From an uncultured Pelagibacteraceae bacterium (lineage in GTDB: Bacteria > Pseudomonadota > Alphaproteobacteria > Pelagibacterales > Pelagibacteraceae), in the NCBI GenBank assembly GCA_902632935.1, contig CACPEJ010000004.1:1-56827 (forward strand): DNA of 56,827 nt, written 5' to 3'. The notes under the pieces were generated by a model, which did no database searches, was not told the DNA's origin, and saw only the letters and a program-made list of their open reading frames with translations. Position numbers and translations under genes: made by a program. This document shows positions 1 to 8,775 of this stretch, in pieces. How positions within the stretch are numbered: the stretch's first letter is position 1; each line of letters begins with the position of its first letter.

Positions 1-597
1 AACTGGATTATTTGGCTTACAAATTAATGCTCCTAATTCCATGAGCGCTTGAGCATAATCACTTGATCTTAATGATTTACCAAAAATATCTTTTTTTTTT
101 ATAAGATTTTCTTTTTGTATTTCACTTTGTTTTTTCAAATAAAGATATCTTTTTAAAACTCTTTCGATATTTCCATCTAGTGGAATGTATGGTTTGTTGA
201 ATGCAATTGCTAAAATAGCACTAGCAGTGTAATTTCCTACACCAGGTAATGTAATTAATTCCTCAAAATTATCTGGAAGTTTTCCATTAAAATTTTTGAT
301 TACAATTTTGCCTGTTTTTTTTAAATTTCTTGCTCTAGAGTAATAACCAAGTCCCTCCCAAAGTTTTAAAAGTTTTCTATTTTCAACTTTTGCAAGACTA
401 TGAAAATTTGGAATTTGTTTTATAAATTTATTGAAATATGGAATGACTGTAGCAACTTGAGTTTGTTGCAACATAAATTCACTTAACAACGTATAATATT
501 GTTTTTTTGAGGGTGAGATTTTTTTTCGCCAAGGCAATTTTCTCTTATTAAAATCATACCAATTAAGAATTTTTTTTGTTAATATTTGCTCTTTCAT
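1..597 (-). CDS. mutY: A/G-specific adenine DNA glycosylase MutY (C-terminus beyond window)
   Basis: Base-excision repair glycosylase that removes adenine mispaired with 8-oxoguanine. Reverse translation of 597 to 1 gives 199 residues beginning MKEQILTKKILNWYDFN, followed by the MutY-typical LPWR. The catalytic Glu sits in SEFMLQQTQ (about residue 40), the helix-hairpin-helix reads LPGVGNYTASAILAIA, and the catalytic Asp is in PLDGNIERV. The window ends just after GALICKPNNP, so the first Cys of the 4Fe-4S loop is visible and the other three, plus the NUDIX-like C-terminal domain, lie outside. Its ATG (595-597) abuts the ATG of the divergent DUF721 gene at a CATATG; no Shine-Dalgarno sequence is visible. 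Truncation is only by the window edge. Confidence 0.93.
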   Translation of the reverse strand, partial: MKEQILTKKILNWYDFNKRKLPWRKKISPSKKQYYTLLSEFMLQQTQVATVIPYFNKFIKQIPNFHSLAKVENRKLLKLWEGLGYYSRARNLKKTGKIVIKNFNGKLPDNFEELITLPGVGNYTASAILAIAFNKPYIPLDGNIERVLKRYLYLKKQSEIQKENLIKKKDIFGKSLRSSDYAQALMELGALICKPNNPV

Positions 598-1086
598 ATG
601 CAATTTAAGAAATATTCTAAGCAGAGAGGTGGTAGCATTCAAGGATTAAGATCTCTTAAAGACACTTTACCAACAAACGTTAGGAGAGTAATAAATAAAA
701 GAGGCCAAATTTATTCTGAAACGCTTAATAATTGGAGATATATAGCGGGTGAAAAATTATTTAAAGTTTGTTATCCAAAGTCTTTTAAGAATACTAACAA
801 GTTCAGTGTAAGCACGCTCTTAATAATGGTGCAAAGAGGTCATGAAGTTGAGTTAGAATATTCAAAAAAAGAAATTATGGATAGAATGAATGCTTTTTTT
901 AAAGATGAAGTTGTAAAACGGATTAAATTTACAAGTTTTAACGATGAAAATAAAATAGACAATCAGAAGATAATTCAGAATAAACCTGTGACAAACAATA
1001 AATATAAAAATAAACTTAATGATGTTAAAAATGAAGAAATCAAAAATTCTTTAATTGAATTAACTAAAGTTTTTAAAGAAAAATGA
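598..1086 (+). CDS. DUF721 family protein
   Basis: Small basic protein of 162 residues. The N-terminal two thirds (Gly-Leu-Arg, LKDTLPTNVRRVINKRG, then a Trp-containing NNWRYIAGEKLF) resemble the DUF721 (DciA-like) fold found beside mutY and smc in alphaproteobacteria; the C-terminus is Lys/Asn-rich and probably disordered. DUF721/DciA proteins elsewhere help load the replicative helicase; applying that here is inference. I chose the ATG at 598 rather than the TTG at 586 because the TTG would run into the divergent mutY start. The stop overlaps the next gene's start (ATGA), so translation is probably coupled to the DsbA-like gene. Confidence 0.75.
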   Translation: MQFKKYSKQRGGSIQGLRSLKDTLPTNVRRVINKRGQIYSETLNNWRYIAGEKLFKVCYPKSFKNTNKFSVSTLLIMVQRGHEVELEYSKKEIMDRMNAFFKDEVVKRIKFTSFNDENKIDNQKIIQNKPVTNNKYKNKLNDVKNEEIKNSLIELTKVFKEK

Positions 1087-1658
1087 ATAAATTATTTCTA
1101 TTTTTAATATTAGTTTTTGGATTAAGTACTAGTGCTAACGCAGAAATAAAGAGAATAGTTTCAGGAAATCAAAATGCGAAGATTACAATAATTGCCTACG
1201 AGTCTCTAACATGTAGTCATTGTGCAAATTTTCATAAAGATGTTTATCCCTCTCTTAAAAAAGATTTCATAGATACAGGACTAGTCAAAATAGAATTTAG
1301 ACACTTTCCTTTAGATATTGCTGCTTTAAATGCTTCAAAAATTTCTCTGTGTAAACAAGATCAAAGCTTAGAAATTTTGGAAAAACTTTACTCTAATCAA
1401 CAAGCTTGGATAAAAGGTAAGAAAATAGAAGAAGTAAATAATAATTTGAAAGAATTTCTAAAAAAAGCTGGGTTTGATATTGATTTTGAAAAATGTATTA
1501 ACAACAAAGAAATAGAGGACTATGTTTTAAATGATCGAATCGAGGGGACAAAAAATTTTAAAGTTAATTCTACTCCTACGATAATAATTAATAACGAAAA
1601 GTTCGAAAAATCTCTTAATTATAAAAATTTAAAAAAAACATTGGAAAAGCTGATATAA
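1083..1658 (+). CDS. Periplasmic DsbA-like thiol:disulfide oxidoreductase
   Basis: 191 residues with a clear Sec signal peptide (MNKLFLFLILVFGLSTSANA, cleavage after Ala-Asn-Ala). A thioredoxin-fold domain follows with the active site CSHC in YESLTCSHCANFH, a conserved EFRHFPLD segment and the cis-Pro loop (STPTIIIN) near the C-terminus. This is the DsbA/Com1-type architecture, expected to oxidise or isomerise disulfides of exported proteins. The gene overlaps DUF721 by four bases and precedes smc by eight, an order (mutY, DUF721, dsbA-like, smc) common in alphaproteobacteria. Two further Cys residues (in ISLC and EKCIN) lie in the helical insertion. Its exact partner (DsbB-like) is not in the window. 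Confidence 0.88.
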   Translation: MNKLFLFLILVFGLSTSANAEIKRIVSGNQNAKITIIAYESLTCSHCANFHKDVYPSLKKDFIDTGLVKIEFRHFPLDIAALNASKISLCKQDQSLEILEKLYSNQQAWIKGKKIEEVNNNLKEFLKKAGFDIDFEKCINNKEIEDYVLNDRIEGTKNFKVNSTPTIIINNEKFEKSLNYKNLKKTLEKLI

Positions 1659-1666
1659 GTTAATCC

Positions 1667-4063
1667 ATGGAGTTTAAAAAAATCCAACTCAATGGATTTA
1701 AGTCATTTGCAGATAAAACTAATTTCTTAATTGAAAATGGTTTAACAGGCATTGTTGGCCCAAATGGTTGCGGAAAATCAAATATTGTTGAATCTTTAAG
1801 ATGGGTAATGGGTGAAACATCTGCAAAAAGCATGCGAGGATCAGGCATGGAAGATGTCATATTTTCAGGAACATCAAACAAACCTTCTAAAAATATTGCT
1901 GAAGTTTCGGTAACTGTTGCTAATGAAAATAACGAGGGTCCAGTACAATTTAGAGAGTTAAACGAAATAAATGTTAGAAGAAAAATAGAAAAAGATAAAG
2001 GTTCGAAGTTTTATATCAATGATAAAGAAGTTAGAGCAAGGGATGCTCAAATGTTTTTCGCAGATTTATCAACTGGAGCTCACTCTCCGTCAATGATTAG
2101 TCAGGGCAGAATTGGTGCCCTTGTTACTGCAAAACCTACTGATAGAAGAGCAATTTTAGAGGAAGCTGCAGGAATTTCTGGATTACATGTTAGAAGACAT
2201 GAAGCTGAACTAAGGTTGAGCGCTGCAGAAAATAATCTAAAGAGAGCTGATGAATTAAGAAGGCAACAGGAAAGGCAACTAGCAAATTTACAAAAACAGG
2301 CTGAAGAGGCTACAAAATACAAAAATATTTCTGATGAAATAAAAAAAATTGAAGCAGGACTATATTATCTAAAATTACTAGAGATCGATAAAGAAATTAA
2401 AATAGAAAATGAAATTAATACAGAAGCAGAAACTGAAGTCAGTGGTTTTAATAATAAAATTAACGAATTAGAGAAACTGATTAAAACTGAGGTTGATAAA
2501 ATAACTCCTCTACGAGAAAAAAATATTGAAAATTTATCGAAGATACAAAGGCTAAACTTAGAACTAAAAAGTCTAGATGAGGAAAATAGTAGAATTCAAG
2601 ACGAAATAGAAAACGTAAAAAAATCACTACAAACAATAGATGATGATATTAGTAGGGAAAGAGGAATAGTGATTGATGCAAACTCAAATGAAAAAAGACT
2701 GAAAGAAGAAAAAAGTGAGCTTATTGAAATCGACTCAAAATATTATCAAACTGAAAAACAATCGAATGAAGATTTGGAAAACAGCAAGAATAAGTTAAAA
2801 TCAGAAATCGATAAAATTAAACAATTAATTAATTCACAAAAAAATGATGATGCAATTAAATCACTAGATGCTTGCCAATTTGTCATCGAAGAATACGCAG
2901 ATAGTTATAGTAAAAATCAAAATATCAAAAGAGAGTCTGTCAAAAGAAATGAGAGAATTGCAATAATTGACAAGGAGATTGAGAGTTGGAAAAATCTTTT
3001 ATCTAATTCGGAAAAAATGGTTGCAGAATTAAGTGATAGAAAAAATAAACTTAATGTACAACGAGATAAACTTGATAATCAGCCAAAATTTCAGGCAGAA
3101 AAAAAAGGGCAAATTTCAGAAAATTTGAGAATTTCTGAAAATGAAAAAAATGAGAATGAGCAAATTATCAATACCACAGATGAAAAAATTGACGCTCTTA
3201 GAAATCAACTAAACGAGATACAAGAACAATCTATTCAGATAAGAGAACGAAAAGCAAGTTCAGGGGCAACAATTGAAGGACTTAAAAAAAGAAAAAATGA
3301 TTTAGTTGATAGAATAATTTCTGAGCTAAATCTTACAGAAGAAAACATTTTAGAAAATTCAAATTTATTTGGTGTCGAAGAACTGCCCGATGCTGTTAAT
3401 CAAGAAGACTTATTAGATAAAAAAAAACAAGAGAGAGAAAAATTAGGCTCAGTTAACTTAAAGGCTGACGAAGAGACAGTAAAGTATGAAACAGAAATAA
3501 AAAAAATGGAACAAGATAGAGCAGACTTAGTTACAGCAATTATAAAACTTAAAGATAGTATTAATGAATTAAATCAAAAAGGAAGGGAAAGACTAATTGA
3601 GGCTTTTGATAAGGTAAATAGAAAATTTAATGAGGTTTATACAAAATTATTTAATGGCGGAAATGCTAAACTTGAATTGGTTGACTCTGATGACCCTTTA
3701 GAAGCTGGTTTGGAAATGTTAGTAAGTCCTCCAGGAAAAAGACTCCAATCGATAACTTTATTATCTGGAGGTGAGCAGGCTTTGACTGCACTATCTTTGA
3801 TTTTTGCTGTTTTTTTAACTAACCCCTCGCCTATATGTGTTTTGGATGAGGTTGATGCACCCTTAGATGATGCCAACGTAACAAGATTTTGTGGCTTGCT
3901 TGAGGAACTTATTAAAATTACAAATACTAAATTCATCATTGTTACTCACCATGCTTTGACAATGTCAAAAATGAATAGACTTTATGGTGTCACCATGCCT
4001 GAAAAAGGGATAAGTCAGCTTGTGGCTGTTGATTTACAAAAAGCAGAAAGCATGGTCGCTTAA
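1667..4063 (+). CDS. smc: Chromosome segregation/condensation ATPase SMC (short form, no evident hinge)
   Basis: ABC-type ATPase that organises and segregates the chromosome. The N-terminal half-site has MEFKKIQLNGFKSFAD and Walker A GPNGCGKSN (about residues 32-40), then SQGRIGALVTAKP and LEEAAGISG (about 164). The C-terminal half-site has LGSVNL (about 592), signature LLSGGEQALTAL (about 700) and Walker B ICVLDEVDAPLDD (about 722). Between about residues 175 and 590 everything reads as charged coiled coil; I find no Gly-rich globular hinge. Length is 798 residues against roughly 1,150 for typical bacterial SMC, with no frameshift visible: the frame is open throughout and both heads match the family closely. 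No scpA or scpB is nearby. The start has no strong ribosome binding site. Confidence 0.9.
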   Translation: MEFKKIQLNGFKSFADKTNFLIENGLTGIVGPNGCGKSNIVESLRWVMGETSAKSMRGSGMEDVIFSGTSNKPSKNIAEVSVTVANENNEGPVQFRELNEINVRRKIEKDKGSKFYINDKEVRARDAQMFFADLSTGAHSPSMISQGRIGALVTAKPTDRRAILEEAAGISGLHVRRHEAELRLSAAENNLKRADELRRQQERQLANLQKQAEEATKYKNISDEIKKIEAGLYYLKLLEIDKEIKIENEINTEAETEVSGFNNKINELEKLIKTEVDKITPLREKNIENLSKIQRLNLELKSLDEENSRIQDEIENVKKSLQTIDDDISRERGIVIDANSNEKRLKEEKSELIEIDSKYYQTEKQSNEDLENSKNKLKSEIDKIKQLINSQKNDDAIKSLDACQFVIEEYADSYSKNQNIKRESVKRNERIAIIDKEIESWKNLLSNSEKMVAELSDRKNKLNVQRDKLDNQPKFQAEKKGQISENLRISENEKNENEQIINTTDEKIDALRNQLNEIQEQSIQIRERKASSGATIEGLKKRKNDLVDRIISELNLTEENILENSNLFGVEELPDAVNQEDLLDKKKQEREKLGSVNLKADEETVKYETEIKKMEQDRADLVTAIIKLKDSINELNQKGRERLIEAFDKVNRKFNEVYTKLFNGGNAKLELVDSDDPLEAGLEMLVSPPGKRLQSITLLSGGEQALTALSLIFAVFLTNPSPICVLDEVDAPLDDANVTRFCGLLEELIKITNTKFIIVTHHALTMSKMNRLYGVTMPEKGISQLVAVDLQKAESMVA

Positions 4064-4076
4064 GTAATTAATTAAA

Positions 4077-4352
4077 ATGTCCAAAGATCCATTCAAAACT
4101 CGCTTAGAGATTGCAAAGAAAAAGGTTTCAAAAAGAGATCTAGAAAATAAAAAAGATAATCAATCTCCAATTGGCACTGCTTTTAAGCTAAGTACTGAGC
4201 TAGTTTCAGCAGTCGCCGTAGGGACAATTATTGGGTTTCTTTTGGACAAGACCTTTGGTACTAAACCCTGGTTAATTTTAATATTTTTTTTTGTAGGGGT
4301 AGTTGCAGGAATAATTAATGTAATTAGATCCGCAAAAAAAATGCAAAAATAG
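4077..4352 (+). CDS. atpI: ATP synthase protein I (AtpI)
   Basis: 91-residue membrane protein at the head of the Fo genes. After a charged cytoplasmic N-terminus (about 45 residues) come two hydrophobic segments, the first containing VSAVAVGTIIGFLLDKTFGT and the second WLILIFFFVGVVAGIINV, the usual AtpI hairpin; a basic tail follows. AtpI is thought to assist c-ring assembly and Mg handling. It starts 13 bases after smc and 10 bases before atpB, so it belongs to the Fo transcript. Confidence 0.88.
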   Translation: MSKDPFKTRLEIAKKKVSKRDLENKKDNQSPIGTAFKLSTELVSAVAVGTIIGFLLDKTFGTKPWLILIFFFVGVVAGIINVIRSAKKMQK

Positions 4353-4362
4353 ATAAGGATTT

Positions 4363-5097
4363 ATGGCAGCTAACCCAATGACACAATTCGAAGTTTATAG
4401 AATTGGTCCAGAAATAAAAGTAGGCGCTTTTGATATTTCTTTTACCAACGCTAGTTTATTCATGGTCATAAGTTCTCTTGCGATTTTAATAATATTCAAC
4501 CTTGGTTCAAAGAAAAATTCAATACTTCCGAATAAGATCCAACTCTTAGCTGAATTAAGCTATTCATTTGTCTCAAAAATGATCAGCGATACTGCTGGTT
4601 CAAAAGCTAAACCATATTTTTCATTTATCTTTTCATTATTTATGTTTGTTTTGTTTTGTAACATGTTTGGCATGATACCTTACACTTTTACAGTGACTAG
4701 TCATATCATTGTAACTTTTGTATTAGCAGCTTTTATTTTTATTGGAGTTACAGTTATTGGTTTTATAAAACATGGCTTTGGTTACTTAAAACTATTTGTT
4801 CCAAGTGGTGTTCCTATCGTACTTTTACCATTAATTGTGGTCATTGAAATTATTTCATATCTAAGTAGACCTATCAGCTTATCAGTAAGATTGTTTGCAA
4901 ATATGATGGCAGGACACACTATGATGAAGGTTTTCGGGGGCTTTGTTGTAAGCCTCGGAATTGTTGGTGGATGGCTTCCACTGAGTTTTTCAGTTGCTTT
5001 AACTGGTTTGGAGATACTAGTTGCTTTTCTTCAAGCTTATGTTTTTGCAATTTTAACATGCATTTATTTAAATGATGCATTAAATTTACACCATTAA
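4363..5097 (+). CDS. atpB: F-type ATP synthase subunit a
   Basis: Stator channel subunit of Fo that works with the c ring to move protons. 244 residues, strongly hydrophobic, with FCNMFGMIPYTFTVTSH and the essential Arg in SRPISLSVRLFANMMAGH. The C-terminal helix carries LEILVAFLQAYVFAIL, also a family signature. Length is normal for alphaproteobacterial subunit a. It is followed by atpE after 17 bases. A weak ribosome-binding AAGGA precedes the ATG. Confidence 0.96.
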   Translation: MAANPMTQFEVYRIGPEIKVGAFDISFTNASLFMVISSLAILIIFNLGSKKNSILPNKIQLLAELSYSFVSKMISDTAGSKAKPYFSFIFSLFMFVLFCNMFGMIPYTFTVTSHIIVTFVLAAFIFIGVTVIGFIKHGFGYLKLFVPSGVPIVLLPLIVVIEIISYLSRPISLSVRLFANMMAGHTMMKVFGGFVVSLGIVGGWLPLSFSVALTGLEILVAFLQAYVFAILTCIYLNDALNLHH

Positions 5098-5114
5098 CTT
5101 ATAAGGAGGATATA

Positions 5115-5342
5115 ATGGAATTAGAAGCAGCAAAAATGATTGGAGCAGGACTTGCGGCAATAGCTTTAGCTGGAGCTGGAGTAGGTATCGGAATAATTTT
5201 TGGAAATTATTTATCTGGTGCAATGAGAAATCCATCTGCAGCCCAAAAACAATTTCCTAATTTGCTTTTAGGATTTGCTCTTGCAGAAGCAACAGGATTA
5301 TTTGGATTAGTTGTTGCATTGATTATTCTTTTCGCGTTTTAA
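5115..5342 (+). CDS. atpE: F-type ATP synthase subunit c
   Basis: 75-residue proteolipid with two transmembrane helices and the polar loop AMRNPSAAQ. The ion-binding carboxylate is the Glu in FALAEATGLFG (second helix). The glycine-rich first helix (GAGVGIG) is typical of c subunits. The binding-site residues fit a proton rather than a sodium enzyme, although this is family reasoning. The gene has one of the few strong Shine-Dalgarno sequences in the window (AAGGAGGA at 5103-5110), as expected because c is needed in about ten copies per complex. Confidence 0.97.
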   Translation: MELEAAKMIGAGLAAIALAGAGVGIGIIFGNYLSGAMRNPSAAQKQFPNLLLGFALAEATGLFGLVVALIILFAF

Positions 5343-5345
5343 TTA

Positions 5346-5936
5346 ATGTTTAAAAAACTATTTTTATATTCATTAATTGCAAATTTCTTTTTTACAAATA
5401 AGATTTTTGCAGCAGAAAGTGGAGGAATGCCTCAATTAAATCCAGAGTTTTGGATTTCACAAATCTTCTGGCTCGTACTCACTTTTGGAGTATTGTATAT
5501 TGTTTTATCCAAACTTATACTACCAAAAATAAGTGCAAACTTAGAATTAAGAAAATCACAAATCCAAGAAAATATTGAGGCAGCTGAAAAACAAAGAGAA
5601 AGTAGTGAGGCTAAACTTAAAGAATTTGACGGGATTATTCTTAAAAGTAAAATTGAAGCAAAAAATATTTTTAAAGATGCTAGAGAAAAAGTAATCAAAA
5701 ATATTAATTCTAAAAAAGAGACTTTAGATAAACAAATTGATGATGAAATTAAAAAAGCTGAAGTAGAAATAGATACTTTAAGACAAAGTGCTCCAGAAAA
5801 AATTAATAAAATTGCAGTTGTAACATCTAATGAAATTTTAAAAAAATTAATTGGAGCAGAAGTTAATAATAGCAGTATCTCTGCGATTGTTGATGATCTA
5901 GTAAAAAAAAACGGAGATAAATATTATGGTCATTGA
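5346..5936 (+). CDS. atpF': F-type ATP synthase subunit b' (AtpF')
   Basis: 196-residue peripheral-stalk subunit. A hydrophobic signal-like N-terminus ending ...NKIFAAESG precedes GMPQLNPEFWISQIFWLVL, a signature of alphaproteobacterial b' subunits; after the membrane helix the rest is a long charged coiled coil. It sits between c and b, overlapping b by 11 bases. Photosynthetic and alphaproteobacterial Fo sectors use a b/b' heterodimer rather than a b homodimer, matching this arrangement. Confidence 0.9.
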   Translation: MFKKLFLYSLIANFFFTNKIFAAESGGMPQLNPEFWISQIFWLVLTFGVLYIVLSKLILPKISANLELRKSQIQENIEAAEKQRESSEAKLKEFDGIILKSKIEAKNIFKDAREKVIKNINSKKETLDKQIDDEIKKAEVEIDTLRQSAPEKINKIAVVTSNEILKKLIGAEVNNSSISAIVDDLVKKNGDKYYGH

Positions 5937-6423
5937 TTCAACTTTTTGGGTCGCAGTTTCTTTTCTAATATTTTTTGGGGGTCTGATATATTTAAAAGTA
6001 CCTCAAAAAATTAATACTATTCTTAATAAATTAATCTCAGACATAAAAAATGAGATTGATGAAAGTGAGAAACTGAGAAGTGAAGCAAAGATATTATTGG
6101 ATAATGCTCAGAAAAAATTAGATACAGCGCAATCTGAAAGTAAGGAAATACTTGATCAGGCAAAGAAAGATGCTGATAAATTAATCATTGAGCTTAATGA
6201 CAAATTTCATAAATCTTCAGAAATTAAGAAAAATTTGGCTAAAAATAAAATTAATCAAATGAGAGAGGTAGCGATTAAAGAGATTAAAGATGCATCTGTT
6301 AAAATAGCTATAGACTCTGTAAAAAAAATAATAACAACATCAGTTGATAAATCTAAACTTGATACCCTGTTTCAGAAAAATTTAGAAGAAACTAAAGAAG
6401 AGTTAAAAAAAATTAACTCATAA
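5926..6423 (+). CDS. atpF: F-type ATP synthase subunit b
   Basis: 165 residues: one N-terminal transmembrane helix (STFWVAVSFLIFFGGLIYL) then an unbroken charged helix suited to the peripheral stalk. It starts inside the 3' end of atpF' (11-base overlap), so translation is probably coupled. The F1 genes (atpHAGDC) do not follow; instead carotenoid genes start 37 bases downstream. Separate Fo and F1 operons are normal in alphaproteobacteria. Confidence 0.93.
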   Translation: MVIDSTFWVAVSFLIFFGGLIYLKVPQKINTILNKLISDIKNEIDESEKLRSEAKILLDNAQKKLDTAQSESKEILDQAKKDADKLIIELNDKFHKSSEIKKNLAKNKINQMREVAIKEIKDASVKIAIDSVKKIITTSVDKSKLDTLFQKNLEETKEELKKINS

Positions 6424-6428
6424 TACTT

Positions 6429-6457
6429 TTTACAATTTATCCAAAAAAATATAAGTT
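6429..6457 (+). promoter_or_regulatory. Candidate promoter for the carotenoid/retinal genes
   Basis: In the 37-base gap between atpF and crtI there is TTTACA (6429-6434) followed 17 bases later by TAAGTT (6452-6457), or 15 bases later by TATAAG (6450-6455). This resembles a housekeeping-sigma promoter, but such matches are frequent in DNA this AT-rich, and read-through from the Fo genes is equally possible. Confidence 0.3.
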
Positions 6458-6460
6458 ATC

Positions 6461-7924
6461 ATGATGAATTCTGTAGTTATAGGTTCTGGTTTTGGTGGTA
6501 TAGCAGCTGCTCTTCGTCTTAAAGCTAAGGGTCACAAAGTTACATTAATTGAAAAACACAAAGACCTAGGTGGTAGAGCAAGAGTTTTTAGAAAGAATGG
6601 GTTCATTTATGATGGTGGTCCAACAGTAATTACAGCTCCATACTTAATTAATGAATTATTTGAATTATTTCAAAAAAATCCAAATGATTATATTAAATTA
6701 ACACCTCTTAAAGTTTGGTATCAATTCATTTTTGAGGATAAATCAAAGTTTAATTACTCTGGTGACGAAAATGAAATGAAAAGACAAATTGAGCTTATTA
6801 ATAAAGAGGATGCTCAAGGATATGAAAAACTTGTAAATTTCACTAAAAAAATTTTTGATAAAGGTTTTACAGAACTAGCTGATGTGCCCTTTGACAAGCC
6901 CTCAGTGATGATGAAACAATTACCCGCATTACTTAAACTCAAAAGCTATAAGTCAGTATATTCATTAGTATCATCTTATATAAAAAATGAAAAATTAAGA
7001 AGAATGTTGAGCATGCATCCTCTTTTAGTTGGTGGAAATCCATTTACCACAACTTCAATATATGGATTGATTTTATACTTAGAAAAAAAATGGGGCATTC
7101 ACTATTCTATGGGTGGAACAGGAAATATCATAAGTGGTTTTGAAAAATTAATGAATGAAGAAGGTATCGAGGTAATAAAAGGTTCTGAGGTAACTCAAAT
7201 AATTTCAAACCAAAATGAGATTACAGGTGTTCAATTAGACAATTCAAAAAAAATAAGCGCTAACAAAGTTGTTTGTAACGCAGATCCACCGGGTGTTTAT
7301 GAAAAAATGTTAAATGGCCAGAGTAATAATTCTTTTATGTTTAAGTGGAAAAAAAATAGAATGGAATATTCAATGGGTTTATTTGTTTATTATTTTGGAA
7401 CCAAGAAAATTTACGATAACGTTGAACATCACACCATTAAATTTGGCAATAAATATAAAGAGCACCTAGATGACATTTTTAATCATAAAAAATTAAACAA
7501 TGATATAAGTTATTATCTACATAGACCCACTGCCACTGATAAATCCATGGCACCAGATGGACATGATTGTTTCTATGTTCTAGTTCCTGTTCCTAATAAC
7601 CAATCAAAAATTGATTGGTCGCTAGAAGGTGAAAAAATGAAAAATTTAGTAGTGGAGAAAATGGAGAAAGACTTAATGCCAGACTTAAAAGAAAATATTG
7701 TTGAAGATTTTTATCTGACTCCTGACTATTTTGAAAAAGATCTCAATACAAAATATGGTTCTGGTTTTTCTATACAACCAAAATTCTCGCAATCTGCTTA
7801 CTTTAGATTTCACAACAAATCTGAAATTTATAACAATTTATATTTTGTTGGTGCGGGAACTCATCCTGGGGCAGGTGTACCTGGAGTTCTTTCCTCAGCA
7901 AAGGTTTTAGATAAAATTTTATAA
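6461..7924 (+). CDS. crtI: Phytoene desaturase CrtI
   Basis: Flavoprotein converting colourless phytoene to lycopene by successive desaturations at the membrane. 487 residues. The N-terminal dinucleotide fold is VIGSGFGGIAAALRLKAKGH followed by LIEKHKDLGGRARVF; the C-terminal FAD/carotenoid signature is FVGAGTHPGAGVPGVLSSAK. Length matches bacterial CrtI. Two adjacent ATG codons (6461 and 6464) could serve as start. The stop overlaps the crtB start by one base, forming a tight crtI-crtB-crtY-blh unit for beta-carotene and retinal. Confidence 0.95.
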   Translation: MMNSVVIGSGFGGIAAALRLKAKGHKVTLIEKHKDLGGRARVFRKNGFIYDGGPTVITAPYLINELFELFQKNPNDYIKLTPLKVWYQFIFEDKSKFNYSGDENEMKRQIELINKEDAQGYEKLVNFTKKIFDKGFTELADVPFDKPSVMMKQLPALLKLKSYKSVYSLVSSYIKNEKLRRMLSMHPLLVGGNPFTTTSIYGLILYLEKKWGIHYSMGGTGNIISGFEKLMNEEGIEVIKGSEVTQIISNQNEITGVQLDNSKKISANKVVCNADPPGVYEKMLNGQSNNSFMFKWKKNRMEYSMGLFVYYFGTKKIYDNVEHHTIKFGNKYKEHLDDIFNHKKLNNDISYYLHRPTATDKSMAPDGHDCFYVLVPVPNNQSKIDWSLEGEKMKNLVVEKMEKDLMPDLKENIVEDFYLTPDYFEKDLNTKYGSGFSIQPKFSQSAYFRFHNKSEIYNNLYFVGAGTHPGAGVPGVLSSAKVLDKIL

Positions 7925-8775
7925 TGTCGTCTAAAAATTATTTATCTATTTACGCAAAATCGTTTAATTGGGCTGGTTTTTTTTTACCAAAAAAAACCTA
8001 TAAAAATTGTTCTTATTTATACGATTTTTGTAGAGTTGTAGATAATATTGCAGATGACGAAGGCGAAATAGAAATAAAAAAAATAAAATTCCAAAAATTT
8101 GTAAGTGATTTTAAACAAAAAAATTTTGAGGATCCTGTTATTCAAAATATGTGGAATATTATTAATGAATTCAATATTTCTCTGGAAATAATTTATGATT
8201 TATTTGATGGGATAGAGTCCGACATAAAACAAAATGTAAAAATAGATACTAGAAAAGATCTTTTAATCTATTGTTATAGAGTAGCTGGAACAGTCGGTCT
8301 GATGATGGCAAAAATTTTGAATGTGAACAAAAAACAATCTCTTAAATCTGCAATCGATCTTGGTATAGCAATGCAACTCACTAATATATCCAGAGATGTG
8401 ATTGAGGACTCAAAAAAAAATAGATCTTATATAAATGGAAATTTTGAGGAAATTAACTCAACTATTAAACTTGCAGATACATTTTATAAAAATTCATTTT
8501 ATTCCATTAGAGAAATTCCACTTAGCTTTAGATTTAGTATCTTAGTTGCAAGAAGAGTATACAGAAAAATTGGATATAAAATTTTGAAAAAGAAAACCTT
8601 TGAAAATTATAGTAAATCTGGAAAAATTTATGTTTCAAACTTTGAAAAAGTTTTGGAGACGATTTTATCAATTTATGATCTAATTATACTTTCTTTATTA
8701 AATAAAAATGATGATCAAATTGAACACGATCATTTATTGATTAATAAAGAAATTAATCTTGATGAAAGAATTTAA
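7924..8775 (+). CDS. crtB: Phytoene synthase CrtB
   Basis: Condenses two geranylgeranyl diphosphates to phytoene. 283 residues of the squalene/phytoene synthase family. The first Asp-rich motif is in FCRVVDNIADDEGE and the second in LTNISRDVIEDSKKNRSYI, both binding Mg-diphosphate. It starts one base within the crtI stop and runs 14 bases past the crtY start. No geranylgeranyl diphosphate synthase (crtE) occurs in the window, so its substrate must come from a gene elsewhere. Confidence 0.94.
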   Translation: MSSKNYLSIYAKSFNWAGFFLPKKTYKNCSYLYDFCRVVDNIADDEGEIEIKKIKFQKFVSDFKQKNFEDPVIQNMWNIINEFNISLEIIYDLFDGIESDIKQNVKIDTRKDLLIYCYRVAGTVGLMMAKILNVNKKQSLKSAIDLGIAMQLTNISRDVIEDSKKNRSYINGNFEEINSTIKLADTFYKNSFYSIREIPLSFRFSILVARRVYRKIGYKILKKKTFENYSKSGKIYVSNFEKVLETILSIYDLIILSLLNKNDDQIEHDHLLINKEINLDERI

